Assembly (NCBI RefSeq): GCF_009789235.1 | Contig: NZ_WSTB01000011.1 | Location: 94,619-158,618 of the forward strand | Source of the DNA: Flavobacterium hydrocarbonoxydans | Lineage (GTDB): Bacteria > Bacteroidota > Bacteroidia > Flavobacteriales > Flavobacteriaceae | Reading direction: 5' to 3' | DNA: 64,000 nt | Shown: positions 17,474-26,425 of the stretch, piece by piece | Layout of the letters: every line of letters starts with the position of its first letter | Numbering within the stretch: position 1 is the stretch's first letter | Translations under genes and position numbers: made by a program | Notes under the pieces: generated by a model | What the model saw: the letters and a program-made list of their open reading frames with translations, nothing else | What the model was told of the DNA's origin: nothing | The model's database searches: none

Positions 17474-18529
17474 TTAGTCCAAACCCAGAATTTTTTTATT
17501 GAATTCAGAATCCGAATTGGTTTCTGCAAAATCATCAAAGGCTTTTTCGGTCACTCTGATAATGTGTTTTTTTATAAAATCGACACCTTCTTTTGCACCA
17601 TCTTCGGGATGTTTAAGGCAGCATTCCCATTCCATGACAGCCCAGCCCTTATAATCATATTGAGTCAATTTGCTAAAAATGGTTTTAAAATCAATCTGAC
17701 CATCACCAGGACTTCTGTATCTTCCGGCACGATTAATCCAACTCTGATATCCGCCAAAAGTTCCCTGTTTTCCGGTTGCGTTAAATTCGGCATCTTTTAC
17801 ATGAAAGGCTTTAATTCGTTCATGATAAAAATCGATATATTGTTTGTAATCCAGTTGCTGTAGTACAAAGTGGGAGGGATCGTATAAAAGACAGGCACGC
17901 TCATGATTGTTTACTTTCTCCAGAAACATTTCGTAAGTGATACCATCAAATAAATCTTCGCCGGGATGTATTTCATAACAAATATCAACACCGCATTCGT
18001 CAAAGTAATTTAGAATAGGCAGCCATCTTTTGGCCAGTTCCGTAAAGCCGTCTTCAACCAATCCTGCCGGACGTTGCGGCCACGGATGAAAAGTGTGCCA
18101 TAATAAAGAGCCGCTAAAGGTTGCATGAGCATTTAAACCTAAATTTTGCGAAGCTTTTGCGCCATATTTTAATTGCTGAACCGCCCATTTTGTTCTTTCG
18201 GAATAATTTCCCTGAACGCTTTTGGGTGCAAAACCATCAAACATCGTATTATAAGCAGGATTTACTGCTACCAATTGTCCTTGCAGGTGGGTGCTGAGTT
18301 CCGTAATCTCTAAGCCACAGCTGTTAACTAATCCTTTAATTTCATCTGCATAGGTTTTACTTTCGGCGGCTTTTTGCAAATCGATAAAACGATCGGTCCA
18401 TGTAGGAACCTGAACACCGGTATAACCAAGGTTTTTCGCCCAGTTACAAATGTTTTCGAGTGTATTAAAAGGAGCTTCATCTCCCATAAACTGCGCTAAA
18501 AAAATACCAGGACCTTTTATTGTTTGCAT
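17474..18529 (-). CDS. Sugar phosphate isomerase/epimerase (TIM barrel)
   Basis: 351 residues of the AP-endonuclease-2 superfamily. Likely metal-binding positions are in ICYEIHPGE (Glu), LLYDPSHF (Asp/His), AFHVKDAE (His/Asp) and AVMEWEC (Glu), arranged at the C-terminal ends of successive strands. Members isomerise or epimerise keto sugars, inosose derivatives or 3-keto-glycosides. It has no signal peptide. It is the third gene of an operon with two Gfo/Idh/MocA oxidoreductases (3-bp gap to the preceding gene), which points to oxidation followed by rearrangement of a sugar or cyclitol; the exact substrate is unknown. Confidence 0.87.
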   Translation of the reverse strand: MQTIKGPGIFLAQFMGDEAPFNTLENICNWAKNLGYTGVQVPTWTDRFIDLQKAAESKTYADEIKGLVNSCGLEITELSTHLQGQLVAVNPAYNTMFDGFAPKSVQGNYSERTKWAVQQLKYGAKASQNLGLNAHATFSGSLLWHTFHPWPQRPAGLVEDGFTELAKRWLPILNYFDECGVDICYEIHPGEDLFDGITYEMFLEKVNNHERACLLYDPSHFVLQQLDYKQYIDFYHERIKAFHVKDAEFNATGKQGTFGGYQSWINRAGRYRSPGDGQIDFKTIFSKLTQYDYKGWAVMEWECCLKHPEDGAKEGVDFIKKHIIRVTEKAFDDFAETNSDSEFNKKILGLD

Positions 18530-18532
18530 AAT

Positions 18533-19690
18533 TTAGATTTTAAAATCGAACCATTTTTGATTACTTTCAGAGGAGGCGACTATATTCTCAATAAAGGCCA
18601 TTCCCCTTATTCCTTCTTTGATGCCCGGAAAATCGAGCCATTCTTTTTCAGGATTTTGATTGTTTATTTTAGCATCCAGCGTTAAAGCAAAATTGCGGTA
18701 CAAATTTGCAAAAGCTTCTAAATAGCCTTCGGGATGACCTGCCGGAATTCGGGTATTGTGTGACGCAAAAGTACCATTGCCAGCGCCTCCGGTTCTGTAA
18801 ATTTCGTTGGGTTTGTCGAGCCATTTTACCAATAATGAATTTGCGTCATCCTGTTTCCATTCGATACCGCCTTTTTCGCCGTAAACTCTTATACGGATAT
18901 AGTTTTCTTCACCAGCAGCAATTTGCGTAGCGGTTAAAACTCCGGTTGCATCATTATTGAATTTTAGAAAAGCCGCTCCATCATCATCCAGCATTCTGCC
19001 TTCGACTACGGTGTTTAGGGTCGAACAGATTTGTGTTACTTCTAATCCTGTTATATATTCAGCAAGATTAAAAGCATGAGTACCAATGTCACCCATACAA
19101 CCTGCTTTTCCGCTTTTTTCAGGATTGGTTCGCCAGCTTGCCTGTGTTTGTCCGGTATTTTCTAAAAAAGTACTCAGCCAGCCCTGAGTATATTCAGCAT
19201 ATATCTTTCTGATTTTACCTAAAGTATGGTTTGCAAGTAATTCTTTGGCTTGTTTAATCATTGGGTAGCCAGTGTAGGTGTGGCATAACATTAAATTTAA
19301 CCCCGTTGTTTTTAACTTTTCTTCTATTTTTTTAGCTTCATCAAGGGTCAAAGTAATGGGTTTCTCCAATACAACATTAAAACCTTTATCAAGTGCCATC
19401 ATTGCAGGTTCAAAATGGGCAAAATTAGGGGTAACGATACTCACAAAATCGATTCTTTTGTCAGCAGGCATTGCTGCTTCTTTTTCGAGCATTGATTTAT
19501 AATCCGGATAAATTCTTTCTTCGTCCAGGAATAAGGTTTTTCCAGACTCAAGTCCTTTTTCAGGATTACTGCTAAAAGAACCTGCTACAAGTTCAATCAG
19601 TCCGTCCATGTTTAAGGCTAATCGGTGTACTGCACCTATGAAAGCATCTTTTCCGCCACCAATCATAGCCATTCGTAGTTTTCTTTGCAT
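18533..19690 (-). CDS. Gfo/Idh/MocA-family NAD(P)-dependent oxidoreductase
   Basis: 385 residues. The N-terminal Rossmann domain starts RMAMIGGGKDAFIGAVHR; the EKPITLTLDEAKK motif near 110-122 contains the family's EKP lysine; and the C-terminal alpha/beta domain includes GCMGDIGTHAFNLAEYITG, whose His is the usual catalytic residue. Such enzymes oxidise sugar or cyclitol hydroxyls using NAD(P). Middle gene of the three-gene operon. It is longer than its 19718 neighbour and clearly a different subfamily, so the two probably act on successive steps rather than being duplicates. Confidence 0.88.
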   Translation of the reverse strand: MQRKLRMAMIGGGKDAFIGAVHRLALNMDGLIELVAGSFSSNPEKGLESGKTLFLDEERIYPDYKSMLEKEAAMPADKRIDFVSIVTPNFAHFEPAMMALDKGFNVVLEKPITLTLDEAKKIEEKLKTTGLNLMLCHTYTGYPMIKQAKELLANHTLGKIRKIYAEYTQGWLSTFLENTGQTQASWRTNPEKSGKAGCMGDIGTHAFNLAEYITGLEVTQICSTLNTVVEGRMLDDDGAAFLKFNNDATGVLTATQIAAGEENYIRIRVYGEKGGIEWKQDDANSLLVKWLDKPNEIYRTGGAGNGTFASHNTRIPAGHPEGYLEAFANLYRNFALTLDAKINNQNPEKEWLDFPGIKEGIRGMAFIENIVASSESNQKWFDFKI

Positions 19691-19717
19691 GTTATACGAT
19701 ATGTTTAGGATTTAAAT

Positions 19718-20785
19718 TTAAGAAAAAAGAATTGTTTTTCCTTCCTGTGAAGCTTTTTTTGCTGCTTCAAGAATCTCAACTACGGTAACATTCACAGCTA
19801 ATCCGTATTGATCGTATTTGTCTAATGTTAAGTTTCCGGAAATCACTTCGGCCATGACTGAAAATGGGTCTGTAAAAGGTTCAGGTCTTGGTTCCAGTTC
19901 GAATGAAATTTCAGGTAAAGATTCTTCTAAGCGTTCTCTAATGTGTGTCGGGTTTACGGCTATCACATATCCTTTTGTACCATAAACTTCCATATCTTTT
20001 CGGTTAAAAGGCCAGTTCCAGGAACCCTGAATAACACATTGCATTTTTGGATATTGCAAAATGATGGTGGCTTCATCTTCTACTTTAGAATAAATTTCAG
20101 GTTTGTTTTGATGTAAAACAGCCGTAACACTAAGCGGTTTTTCTCCTTTTAAAAGCCAGGTCATTAAATTGGCACCATAACATCCAAAATCAATTAATGC
20201 ACCGCCTCCGTTTAAAACAGGATCGGTGATAAAGTCGAAAAATTCATCGCTCACACCAATTTCTTTCGGGCCTTTATTGCCATCATTGACCATTATCTTA
20301 CGGATAGTTCCCAGTTTTTCTCCATCAACTAAATCTTTGATATATTGATTGCTGGCGTACCAGGAAGTTTCAAAGTTAGTTAGAACCTCAATGTTGTGTT
20401 TATTGGCCAAATCCTGAATTTCGACCGCATCTTTATAATTGGTAGCCAAAGGTTTTTCGACCATTACATGAATATTCTTAGGTGCACAGGCTCTCACGAT
20501 TTCAACATGCGCTTTTATAGATCCAAAGGCAAAAACGGCTTGAGGCTTTACTTCTTCCAGCATTTGATTTAAATCAGTGTAGAAGATTTTGGGGTCTAAA
20601 TTGTATTTTTTGATGAATTGATGCTGTAACGAAAGGTCTTTTTCGTAAATACCAATAATCTCTATGTCGGTTTTATGGGGACGTTCAAAAATCCACCAAA
20701 TGTGTCCATGACTGAGTTCAGCTATGGCCACTTTGATAGGTTTTGAATCTGTTTTTTGTGAAGAAGTTGTAGTGTTCTGAAACAT
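19718..20785 (-). CDS. Gfo/Idh/MocA-family NAD(P)-dependent oxidoreductase
   Basis: 355 residues. After a short Ser/Thr-rich lead, IKVAIAELSHGHIWWIF begins an atypical Rossmann motif (GHG-type rather than GxGxxG). MVEKPLATNYKDAVEI near 110-125 is the EKP motif, and NGGGALIDFGCYGANLMTWLL near 190-210 is the family's substrate segment with Cys in place of the usual His. First gene of the sugar operon with the isomerase and a second oxidoreductase; a TAnnTTTG promoter lies about 115 bp upstream. The altered motifs mean cofactor and chemistry are less certain than for the 18533 gene. Confidence 0.83.
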   Translation of the reverse strand: MFQNTTTSSQKTDSKPIKVAIAELSHGHIWWIFERPHKTDIEIIGIYEKDLSLQHQFIKKYNLDPKIFYTDLNQMLEEVKPQAVFAFGSIKAHVEIVRACAPKNIHVMVEKPLATNYKDAVEIQDLANKHNIEVLTNFETSWYASNQYIKDLVDGEKLGTIRKIMVNDGNKGPKEIGVSDEFFDFITDPVLNGGGALIDFGCYGANLMTWLLKGEKPLSVTAVLHQNKPEIYSKVEDEATIILQYPKMQCVIQGSWNWPFNRKDMEVYGTKGYVIAVNPTHIRERLEESLPEISFELEPRPEPFTDPFSVMAEVISGNLTLDKYDQYGLAVNVTVVEILEAAKKASQEGKTILFS

Positions 20786-20894
20786 TTTTTTACAATTTAG
20801 AATAAGTTTTACCGCTGTTACATTTTCCTTTACGGTGGTAAATAAAGGAAATGGTAATTAATTAGACTAAATTGTTTTTGTATTTCTACGGGTG

Positions 20895-20924
20895 CAAATA
20901 TAAGTAAAAACTTAAGTTTTGAAA
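20895..20924 (-). promoter_or_regulatory. Promoter of the sugar oxidoreductase operon
   Basis: On the minus strand TATATTTG (20895-20902) matches the Bacteroidota -7 consensus and TTTC (20921-20924) lies 18 bases upstream where the -33 element is expected. The predicted start of transcription is near 20888, giving a leader of about 100 bases. Confidence 0.5.
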
Positions 20925-20940
20925 GTACTGATTTATACTT

Positions 20941-21294
20941 TTATTTAGTAATTTTTAATTGTAAGAAATCACCATCAATTATAAGTAGTTTTACACCCTC
21001 TTTTGAAACGGAACGATGTGAACTTAAATCATCCGAAACTATATAAGTCATGCCTTTTTTTAATACAAAAGCTTCGCCAGTTTCGAGTTCGCTTATCACT
21101 TCGCCTTCCAGGCAATGTACAATATGTCCTTTCTGACACCAGTGATCCGCGAGATAACCCGCCGAATATTCTACTATTCTGGTTCGGAGTCCTTCGTGCT
21201 GAACCGTTTGCCAAAATGCAGTTCCTGTTTCTCCTTTATGTTCTGTTTTAGGAATAGTATCCCAGTCAATTGTCTGAAACGGTATGTTGCTCAT
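20941..21294 (-). CDS. DHCW-type cupin-fold protein
   Basis: 117 residues, a single cupin barrel. The motif Asp50-His51-Trp52-Cys53, followed by His57 and His60 (DHWCQKGHIVH), corresponds to the DHCW-motif cupins, with the histidines as probable metal ligands. The second motif is the strand pair near 88-105. The enzymatic role is unknown. It starts 6 bp after the metallo-beta-lactamase-fold gene on the same strand and is the last gene of a probable three-gene unit (22832 to 20941). Confidence 0.82.
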   Translation of the reverse strand: MSNIPFQTIDWDTIPKTEHKGETGTAFWQTVQHEGLRTRIVEYSAGYLADHWCQKGHIVHCLEGEVISELETGEAFVLKKGMTYIVSDDLSSHRSVSKEGVKLLIIDGDFLQLKITK

Positions 21295-21300
21295 GTCTTT

Positions 21301-22404
21301 TTACTTTATTTCTTTCCACCATTCTTTAAATTCCTGATTATCTTTTTTTAGATAAACCAATTCACCAATCAGGGGAGTTACTAATGGTATTGGATTTTTC
21401 TCTTTTTTATTCAGTTCTGCTACTCTTTTTAAAGGTTCATCCCAGGAGTGATTAGCCAATGCAAACTTAGAGGAATGCACAGGCAATAAACGTTTTGCCT
21501 TCAGATCTTTTGCAGCCTGAATAACATCTTCGGGAAGGTTATGAATGTATTTCCATTTGATATCATACTGGCCGTTATCGATGATTGCCATATCAAAAGG
21601 ACCGAATTGATTGCCAATGTCAGCAAAATGGGTGTCGTAACCACTATCTCCGCCCAAATACATTTGATAATCCGGTGTTTGTAAAACATACGACGTCCAT
21701 AATGTGTTGCAACGTTTGAATCCTCTTCCGGAAAAATGTCTTGCAGGCGTTGTAAACAGTGTTATCTGGTCGTCAAGTTCTATTTTTTCAAACCAGTCCT
21801 TTTCGATTATACTATTTGTATTAAAACCCCAATGTTCAAAATGGGAACCAACACCCAAAGGACAAATTATCTGTTTGGTTTTTGGTTTTAATTGCAGAAT
21901 TGTTTTATAATCCAGGTGGTCGTAATGATCGTGGGTAAGGAGTAAATAATCGATTTGAGGGAGATCTTCAACGGTATAAATGTCTGCTCCGTTAAAGGAC
22001 TTTGTAGTTCCGGCAACAGGAGACGCATTTCCGCTAAAGACAGGATCTACCAAAATACGTTTGCCTACTATCTGAATAAAATAAGAAGAATGTCCAAACC
22101 ACACTAAAACTGTTTCTTCAACAGGAAGTTCATGCAAGTTGGTTTTGACAGACGGAATAGTACTTGTGGGTTTTTTACGCTCAGTTTTTTTAAAAATAAA
22201 TTCAGAGAGTACTTCAAAATAGCCGTAGCCTTCTGTTAATTCAGGAGTAAAATTCTGGTTTTCGAATCTTCCGTTTTTATATTGCGGCGATTTTTGCATC
22301 AGCAGCAGTCTTTCGCCGGCAGGTGCTTTTCCAAACCTTGGATGTTGCAAAAAAAGATAAAGAGCGGCTGCTAAAAAAGCAATAATACCAAGTGTAATGA
22401 TCAT
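21301..22404 (-). CDS. MBL-fold metallohydrolase, membrane anchored (NAPE-PLD/UlaG-like)
   Basis: 367 residues. A single N-terminal hydrophobic helix (MIITLGIIAFLAAALYLFLQ) anchors or exports it. The metal motif HDHYDH at 158-163 has the HxHxDH form, with further ligands in PLGVGSHF, GGDSGYDTHF (Asp) and LLPVHSSKF. The GERLLLMQKSPQY and WFGHSSYFIQI segments resemble the NAPE-phospholipase-D-like branch, suggesting a lipid phosphodiester or lactone substrate. It is co-oriented with the DUF1801 gene (8-bp gap) and the cupin gene (6-bp gap). Confidence 0.87.
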   Translation of the reverse strand: MIITLGIIAFLAAALYLFLQHPRFGKAPAGERLLLMQKSPQYKNGRFENQNFTPELTEGYGYFEVLSEFIFKKTERKKPTSTIPSVKTNLHELPVEETVLVWFGHSSYFIQIVGKRILVDPVFSGNASPVAGTTKSFNGADIYTVEDLPQIDYLLLTHDHYDHLDYKTILQLKPKTKQIICPLGVGSHFEHWGFNTNSIIEKDWFEKIELDDQITLFTTPARHFSGRGFKRCNTLWTSYVLQTPDYQMYLGGDSGYDTHFADIGNQFGPFDMAIIDNGQYDIKWKYIHNLPEDVIQAAKDLKAKRLLPVHSSKFALANHSWDEPLKRVAELNKKEKNPIPLVTPLIGELVYLKKDNQEFKEWWKEIK

Positions 22405-22412
22405 ATATAAGA

Positions 22413-22832
22413 TTAATTTGTAGTATATTTTTTGAGAAGATATGCAACAGAAGCCGACACCATTGTCTTTAGGACTTCAACATCGATGTCTGTTATTTTT
22501 TTGATGTAAATGCAGCCTTTACCTGTTTTATGTTTTCCTAATTTTGTCAAAAGTGCTTCTTTATCTTCAAAAGAAGGATAGAGATAAAGTGAGATTGCTG
22601 CTTTTCTGGGCGAAAACCCCACAAGAGGAGCGTCGCCTTCGTGACCACTATCATATTTATAATGATAACTGCCAAAACCTATAATGCTGGATCCCCACAT
22701 TTTAGGTTCAAAACCCGTTTGCTGCTGCATCAGTTTAATCAATTCAAAAGCATCGCTGCGCTTTGTCGTGTCTTCGATTGTATTGACAAAGTGGGTTACA
22801 CTGTTTTCGGTTTCTGTAGTTTTATTGGCCAT
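22413..22832 (-). CDS. DUF1801 domain protein
   Basis: 139 residues. FELIKLMQQQTGFEPKMWGS, GFGSYHYKYDSGHEGDAPLV and GFSPRKAAISLYLYPS followed by GKHKTGKGCIYIKKITDI are the segments typical of the longer DUF1801 subgroup. Cytosolic, function unknown. It is the first gene of the unit with the MBL-fold hydrolase and the cupin. Confidence 0.85.
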   Translation of the reverse strand: MANKTTETENSVTHFVNTIEDTTKRSDAFELIKLMQQQTGFEPKMWGSSIIGFGSYHYKYDSGHEGDAPLVGFSPRKAAISLYLYPSFEDKEALLTKLGKHKTGKGCIYIKKITDIDVEVLKTMVSASVAYLLKKYTTN

Positions 22833-22879
22833 GATAACTGCTTTTATTGTATTATCTTCAGACTATTATTTGATAAGTA

Positions 22880-23719
22880 TTACTTTTTCGTCATTTTTTC
22901 GAAGGTTGATATTTTAGTAAAAGGCTTCGTAAAAAAGTCCATCAAAATCATATTGAAAAGATCCGGCTTTTCATACGAACCAAAGTGAGTTGCTCCGGGC
23001 ATTACAAAGAGGTTTGCATTTTCTATATTATCAAATATTTTGATGGTGTGCTCTAACCTGATCGCATCACGGTCCCCTGACATTAAGAGTACCGGGCATT
23101 TTATTTTCTTCAGATCTTTTTCGGTAATGTTGGGCTGATAGGCTAAAAGGTTGTATAATTTTATTGTTTTGGGGTCTTTGGTTACCTTAACGGTATCCAT
23201 TACCATTTTGTCTAATTCGTCATAAATGGCTTTTTTACCCGGAAAAATATTAGCACCAAAGGCCGCTAGCTTCGATACCTTTTGAGGATATTTACTGGCG
23301 AGTATCAATCCGAGGATTCCACCATCGCTTTGCCCCCAAACATAAGCACTATCAATTTTTATAGAGTCCATTAGTACTTTAATGTCATCTGCCATTTGTA
23401 CATACGTCAGTTCCGGATTGTTATCATCAACAGATTTTCCGTGTGCACGGCTGTCTATCGCAATTACCTGAAAGTTTTTTTTGAAATATTCGATTCTGTT
23501 TCTGTGTGAGCGTATTGATCCGCCATTGCCATGAAGCAATAACAACGGTTTGCCGCTGCCATAGGTTTCGTAATAAAGCTGTATTCCGTTGATGCTTTTG
23601 AAATTTCCGGCTTCTTTGTTATCTCCGTATTTGATGGTGCTGGCTTCCTGTGCAATTGCAGCACTAATGGTTAAACAGAAGAATAGAATACTAAGTACTT
23701 TTGAGGTTTTTTGATTCAT
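22880..23719 (-). CDS. Secreted alpha/beta hydrolase
   Basis: 279 residues. Signal peptide (SILFFCLTISAAIAQ), oxyanion-hole HGNGGS at 63-68, nucleophile Ser131 in VWGQSDGG, acid Asp in LLMSGDRDAI near 216-225 and His in PGATHFGSYE near 250, a complete catalytic triad. Likely an esterase or lactonase working in the periplasm; the substrate is unknown. It lies 47 bp upstream of the DUF1801 gene and 51 bp downstream of the serine hydrolase gene, all on one strand. Confidence 0.88.
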   Translation of the reverse strand: MNQKTSKVLSILFFCLTISAAIAQEASTIKYGDNKEAGNFKSINGIQLYYETYGSGKPLLLLHGNGGSIRSHRNRIEYFKKNFQVIAIDSRAHGKSVDDNNPELTYVQMADDIKVLMDSIKIDSAYVWGQSDGGILGLILASKYPQKVSKLAAFGANIFPGKKAIYDELDKMVMDTVKVTKDPKTIKLYNLLAYQPNITEKDLKKIKCPVLLMSGDRDAIRLEHTIKIFDNIENANLFVMPGATHFGSYEKPDLFNMILMDFFTKPFTKISTFEKMTKK

Positions 23720-23770
23720 TGGGTTTGATTATTAAGTATAATGATATAAGACGAACGTAATACAGAAATG

Positions 23771-24817
23771 TTACCTGTTACGGTCGGCTATATTGCTTTT
23801 TAGGAGGTTGTTTTTTATTTTTATTTCATTTATATAAAACAATTCGTGGTTAGTAAACATTTGGTTTTCCAGAATAATCAAACTCATATCGCCTTCAGGA
23901 AAGTAGAGGTTTACTGTTGAGAAGCCGTCTCCCAGTCCTGTATGCCCCAGATACATTTCTGATTCTTTTTCGATAATTCTTATGCCATATCCGTAGCCTT
24001 CTTTTTGTTTTCCGAAGAAATTATGCTGGGATGTTGTATTGTATTTCAGCATTAAAGCATAGGTTTCCGGTTTTAAAATCTTTCCTTTATGAAGGTTGTC
24101 GTTCCAAATGGCTAAGTCTCCTGCTGTCGATACAACACCATCTGCACCTAAGGTTTCGTTTGTAATCTGTGAGTTCTGCACTCGCTCGAATACATTATTA
24201 TCATTGATATATCCTGAAACTACATTTTGAACTTTATCTCTGGAATAACAATAGGTTTTTTTCATATTCAGTTTTAAGAATAAGGCATTAGCTACTTCGT
24301 CGTATTTTTTCCTGGTTGAAAATTCTACAATCTTACCTAACAGACTAAAACTAAGATTCCCGTATTTAAAGTCGGTTCCGGGTTTAAAGATGAGGGGTTT
24401 TTCCAAAGCAATGATTCCGTGTGTATGGTTCATTAACTGATGAACGGTAACCGAGTCTGCCCATGTTTGGGTAAGCTCAGGCAAATATTTTTTGATAGGA
24501 GCCTGTAAGCTAATGCGGCCCAGTTCTACTTCTTTCAGAATCAAAACTGCGGCAATTTGTTTGCTGTTTGACATGATTTCGAACTGACTATCGACTTGTA
24601 TTGGGGTTTTGGTTTCAAAATTAGCATAACCATTTGCTTTGCTGTAAACGGTTTTTCCGTTTTTTGAAATCAGTACAACACCATTAAAAGTAGGTTTCGA
24701 AAGGGATACGATACTATCTATTACAGGGTAGGAATCTTTTTTTTGTGCTGTTACTATACTATTGGATACCAAAAAAAGAATAGAAAAGAGGGCAGATAAT
24801 TTTAAAGTTGCGTTCAT
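23771..24817 (-). CDS. Serine hydrolase, beta-lactamase/DD-peptidase family
   Basis: 348 residues. A signal peptide ends near VTAQ (21-24). The nucleophile motif Ser83-Asn-Ser-Lys86 is in EIMSNSKQIAAVL, the second motif is Tyr-Gly-Asn in FKYGNLSFSLLG near 151-162, and the third region is near GHTGLGDG (HTG in place of KTG). This is the class-C-like family that includes esterases, DD-peptidases and beta-lactamases; resistance cannot be inferred from it. Periplasmic. Its neighbour at 22880 is also a secreted hydrolase. Confidence 0.87.
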   Translation of the reverse strand: MNATLKLSALFSILFLVSNSIVTAQKKDSYPVIDSIVSLSKPTFNGVVLISKNGKTVYSKANGYANFETKTPIQVDSQFEIMSNSKQIAAVLILKEVELGRISLQAPIKKYLPELTQTWADSVTVHQLMNHTHGIIALEKPLIFKPGTDFKYGNLSFSLLGKIVEFSTRKKYDEVANALFLKLNMKKTYCYSRDKVQNVVSGYINDNNVFERVQNSQITNETLGADGVVSTAGDLAIWNDNLHKGKILKPETYALMLKYNTTSQHNFFGKQKEGYGYGIRIIEKESEMYLGHTGLGDGFSTVNLYFPEGDMSLIILENQMFTNHELFYINEIKIKNNLLKSNIADRNR

Positions 24818-24837
24818 TAGTATTGGGGAGTTTTTTG

Positions 24838-24895
24838 TAGTTTATGGTTTTTTGTTTATGGTTTTTTGTTTGTAGTTTTTTGTTTTGGGTATAAA
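24838..24895. repeat. Short direct word repeat in spacer
   Basis: About four degenerate copies of (T)TTATGGTTTTTTG/TTGTAGTTTTTTG follow each other between the NTF2-like and serine hydrolase genes. Non-coding, direct orientation only. Confidence 0.6.
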
Positions 24896-24910
24896 ACATT
24901 AATTGCTTTA

Positions 24911-25279
24911 TTAGAACATTCCGTTTTCGTTGATGCTTTCCTGCGGTATGGGTTGTCCTAAATCCCAGAGCTCGATTATTTTTTCTTCTTTAAATTTAAA
25001 GAGGTGTACAACAGCAGCACCCAGATCGGTTTCGTTTTGCTGTACGTGCGAATGTACCGCTACCAAATCGTTATCTTCCAGGATATGATGAATGGTGAAA
25101 ATCTTGTCTGGATTTTTTTCTGCCGATTCTTCCATGGCTTTGATGAGGGTTTCGCCATCGCCTTTAAAGTACACATTATGATGTTTAAAGCTGTCTCCTG
25201 CATATAATATAAAGGCTTGTCTTGAAGCTCCTCTGGCAGCTCTTTGCAAAAAGTCCTGCGTTATTTCTTTCTTTGTCAT
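24911..25279 (-). CDS. NTF2-like / SnoaL-like protein
   Basis: 122 residues. The pattern is a helix with HHNVYFKGDGETLIKAMEES, then the strands TIHHILEDNDLVAVHSHVQQ and GAAVVHLFKFKEEKIIELWD, ending DLGQPIPQESINENGMF; this is the cone-shaped NTF2/SnoaL fold common in bacterial ester cyclases and isomerases. No catalytic assignment can be made. Single cytosolic gene. Confidence 0.85.
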   Translation of the reverse strand: MTKKEITQDFLQRAARGASRQAFILYAGDSFKHHNVYFKGDGETLIKAMEESAEKNPDKIFTIHHILEDNDLVAVHSHVQQNETDLGAAVVHLFKFKEEKIIELWDLGQPIPQESINENGMF

Positions 25280-25413
25280 GGTGTACCCAATTTATATTCA
25301 GCAAACTAAGTTAAGGAAAAGAGATGAATAGGAGAATCGAAATTAAAATAATTAAACCCATTGACTGAAATTATTTTTCATGACTGTCTGCTAAGCGGAC
25401 TAATTAAAAAATA

Positions 25414-25516
25414 GGCCACAGATGACACTGATTGAACAGATATTAACGGGTTTTTCATAGCTCTTTGTAAATCACTAGGAGCGTTAATCTGTTAAAATCA
25501 GTTTAATCTGTGTGCC
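25414..25516. repeat. Inverted short-word repeat element (ACAGATT words)
   Basis: Left arm 25414-25444 (GGCCACAGATGACACTGATT and onward) and right arm 25484-25516 are imperfect inverted copies; reversed, the right arm reads GGCACACAGATTAAACTGAT. Each arm repeats an ACAGATT/ACTGATT word. It occupies the spacer after the NTF2-like gene. The rest of 25280-25722 is AT-rich with no gene. Confidence 0.75.
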
Positions 25517-25722
25517 ATTCTCAATGGTTGGTATAAGAAACGGATAATCATATTATTTTTAACACATTCAAAAAACATAGCTTGTTGAACTCAAAAAAGG
25601 CGTTTCTTTTTATTTACTTTTTCAAAATCATAAAATGGATGTTTGTGTTTAAGTAAATTTTTATTCATTATACTCAACGAGTACGATACTTATTCTTTTT
25701 AAATCTTCTTTTTACATTGAAG

Positions 25723-26415
25723 TTTCTCAAATGCAGAGGCTTCTTTATGAAAAGCGCTACCGGGTTTTTTAAAGGAAATACCTTCTTTCTACAAACATAT
25801 TGGCAGTTTTATAAAGGCAGCAGCTCGTTTCAGGAAACACTTTCCCGGTTATACAGTTGCAGTTCTCTCTTTTTGAAAATACATAGACTGTTTTATACAT
25901 GCAGACGCTTCATTTATAAAACACGTCGGCAGTTTCATAAACGGAGGAGGTCTAACGCCAAATGTTTTTGCTTGTTTTATAAATGGAGGAGGCCTAACGC
26001 CAAATGTTTTCGCTTGTTTTATAAATGGAGGAGGTCTAACGCCAAATGTTTTTGCTTGTTTTATAAATGGAGGAGGTCTAACGCTAAATGTTTTCGCTTG
26101 TTTTATAAATGGAGAAGGTCTAACGATAAATGTTTTCAGTTGTTTTATAAATGGAGGAGGTCTAACGCCAAATGTTTTCGCTTGTTTTATAAACGGAGGA
26201 GGTCTAACGCTAAAACACATAGCGAGTTTTATAAATGCAGAAGCTTCATTTTGAAAATACACAGCGAGTTTTATAAATGCAGAAGCAAACTATTTAAATG
26301 ATTCCCCTTGTTTTTGAAAAGATGTAGCAACATATATAAATAATGTAGCTGGTTTTTGAAATGAAGACTTCAAAAATGAAAATGAAGCACTGTGTTATCA
26401 AAAGTGGGATAAGAA
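25723..26415. repeat. 21-bp periodic tandem array, about 33 units
   Basis: Consecutive 21-base units can be laid end to end from 25723 to 26415 without a gap. Nearly every unit has TTT at positions 1-3 and AAA(T/A/G) at about 7-10. In the centre (25933-26226) two unit types alternate, TTTTATAAATGGAGGAGGTCT-like and AACGCCAAATGTTTTCGCTT-like, giving a 42-bp higher-order repeat in about seven copies that are nearly identical. Outer units are more diverged but keep the phase. Because 21 is a multiple of three, both strands show long open frames of seven-residue repeats (plus 25717-26301, minus 25849-26262); these break at stops while the DNA periodicity continues, so I do not call them genes. 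Confidence 0.85.
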
Positions 26416-26425
26416 TATCGTAGGT

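Noticed and set aside
17399..17863. Plus-strand frame of 154 codons opposite the isomerase gene
   Set aside because: It overlaps the hairpin and the conserved C-terminal metal-binding part of the isomerase; no independent signal.
23771..24817. An antibiotic-resistance beta-lactamase
   Set aside because: The SxxK/YxN motifs define a large family of esterases and peptidases; nothing here supports resistance.
25849..26262. Minus-strand frame of 137 codons with VRPPPFIKQAKTF repeats
   Set aside because: Same reason; in-frame stops lie in array units on both sides although the DNA repeat continues.
25717..26301. Plus-strand frame of 194 codons with aromatic/Lys/Arg heptads across the 21-bp array
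   Set aside because: The period of 21 is a multiple of three, so any strand stays open; it starts with TTG, has no plausible fold, and the array goes on beyond its stop.
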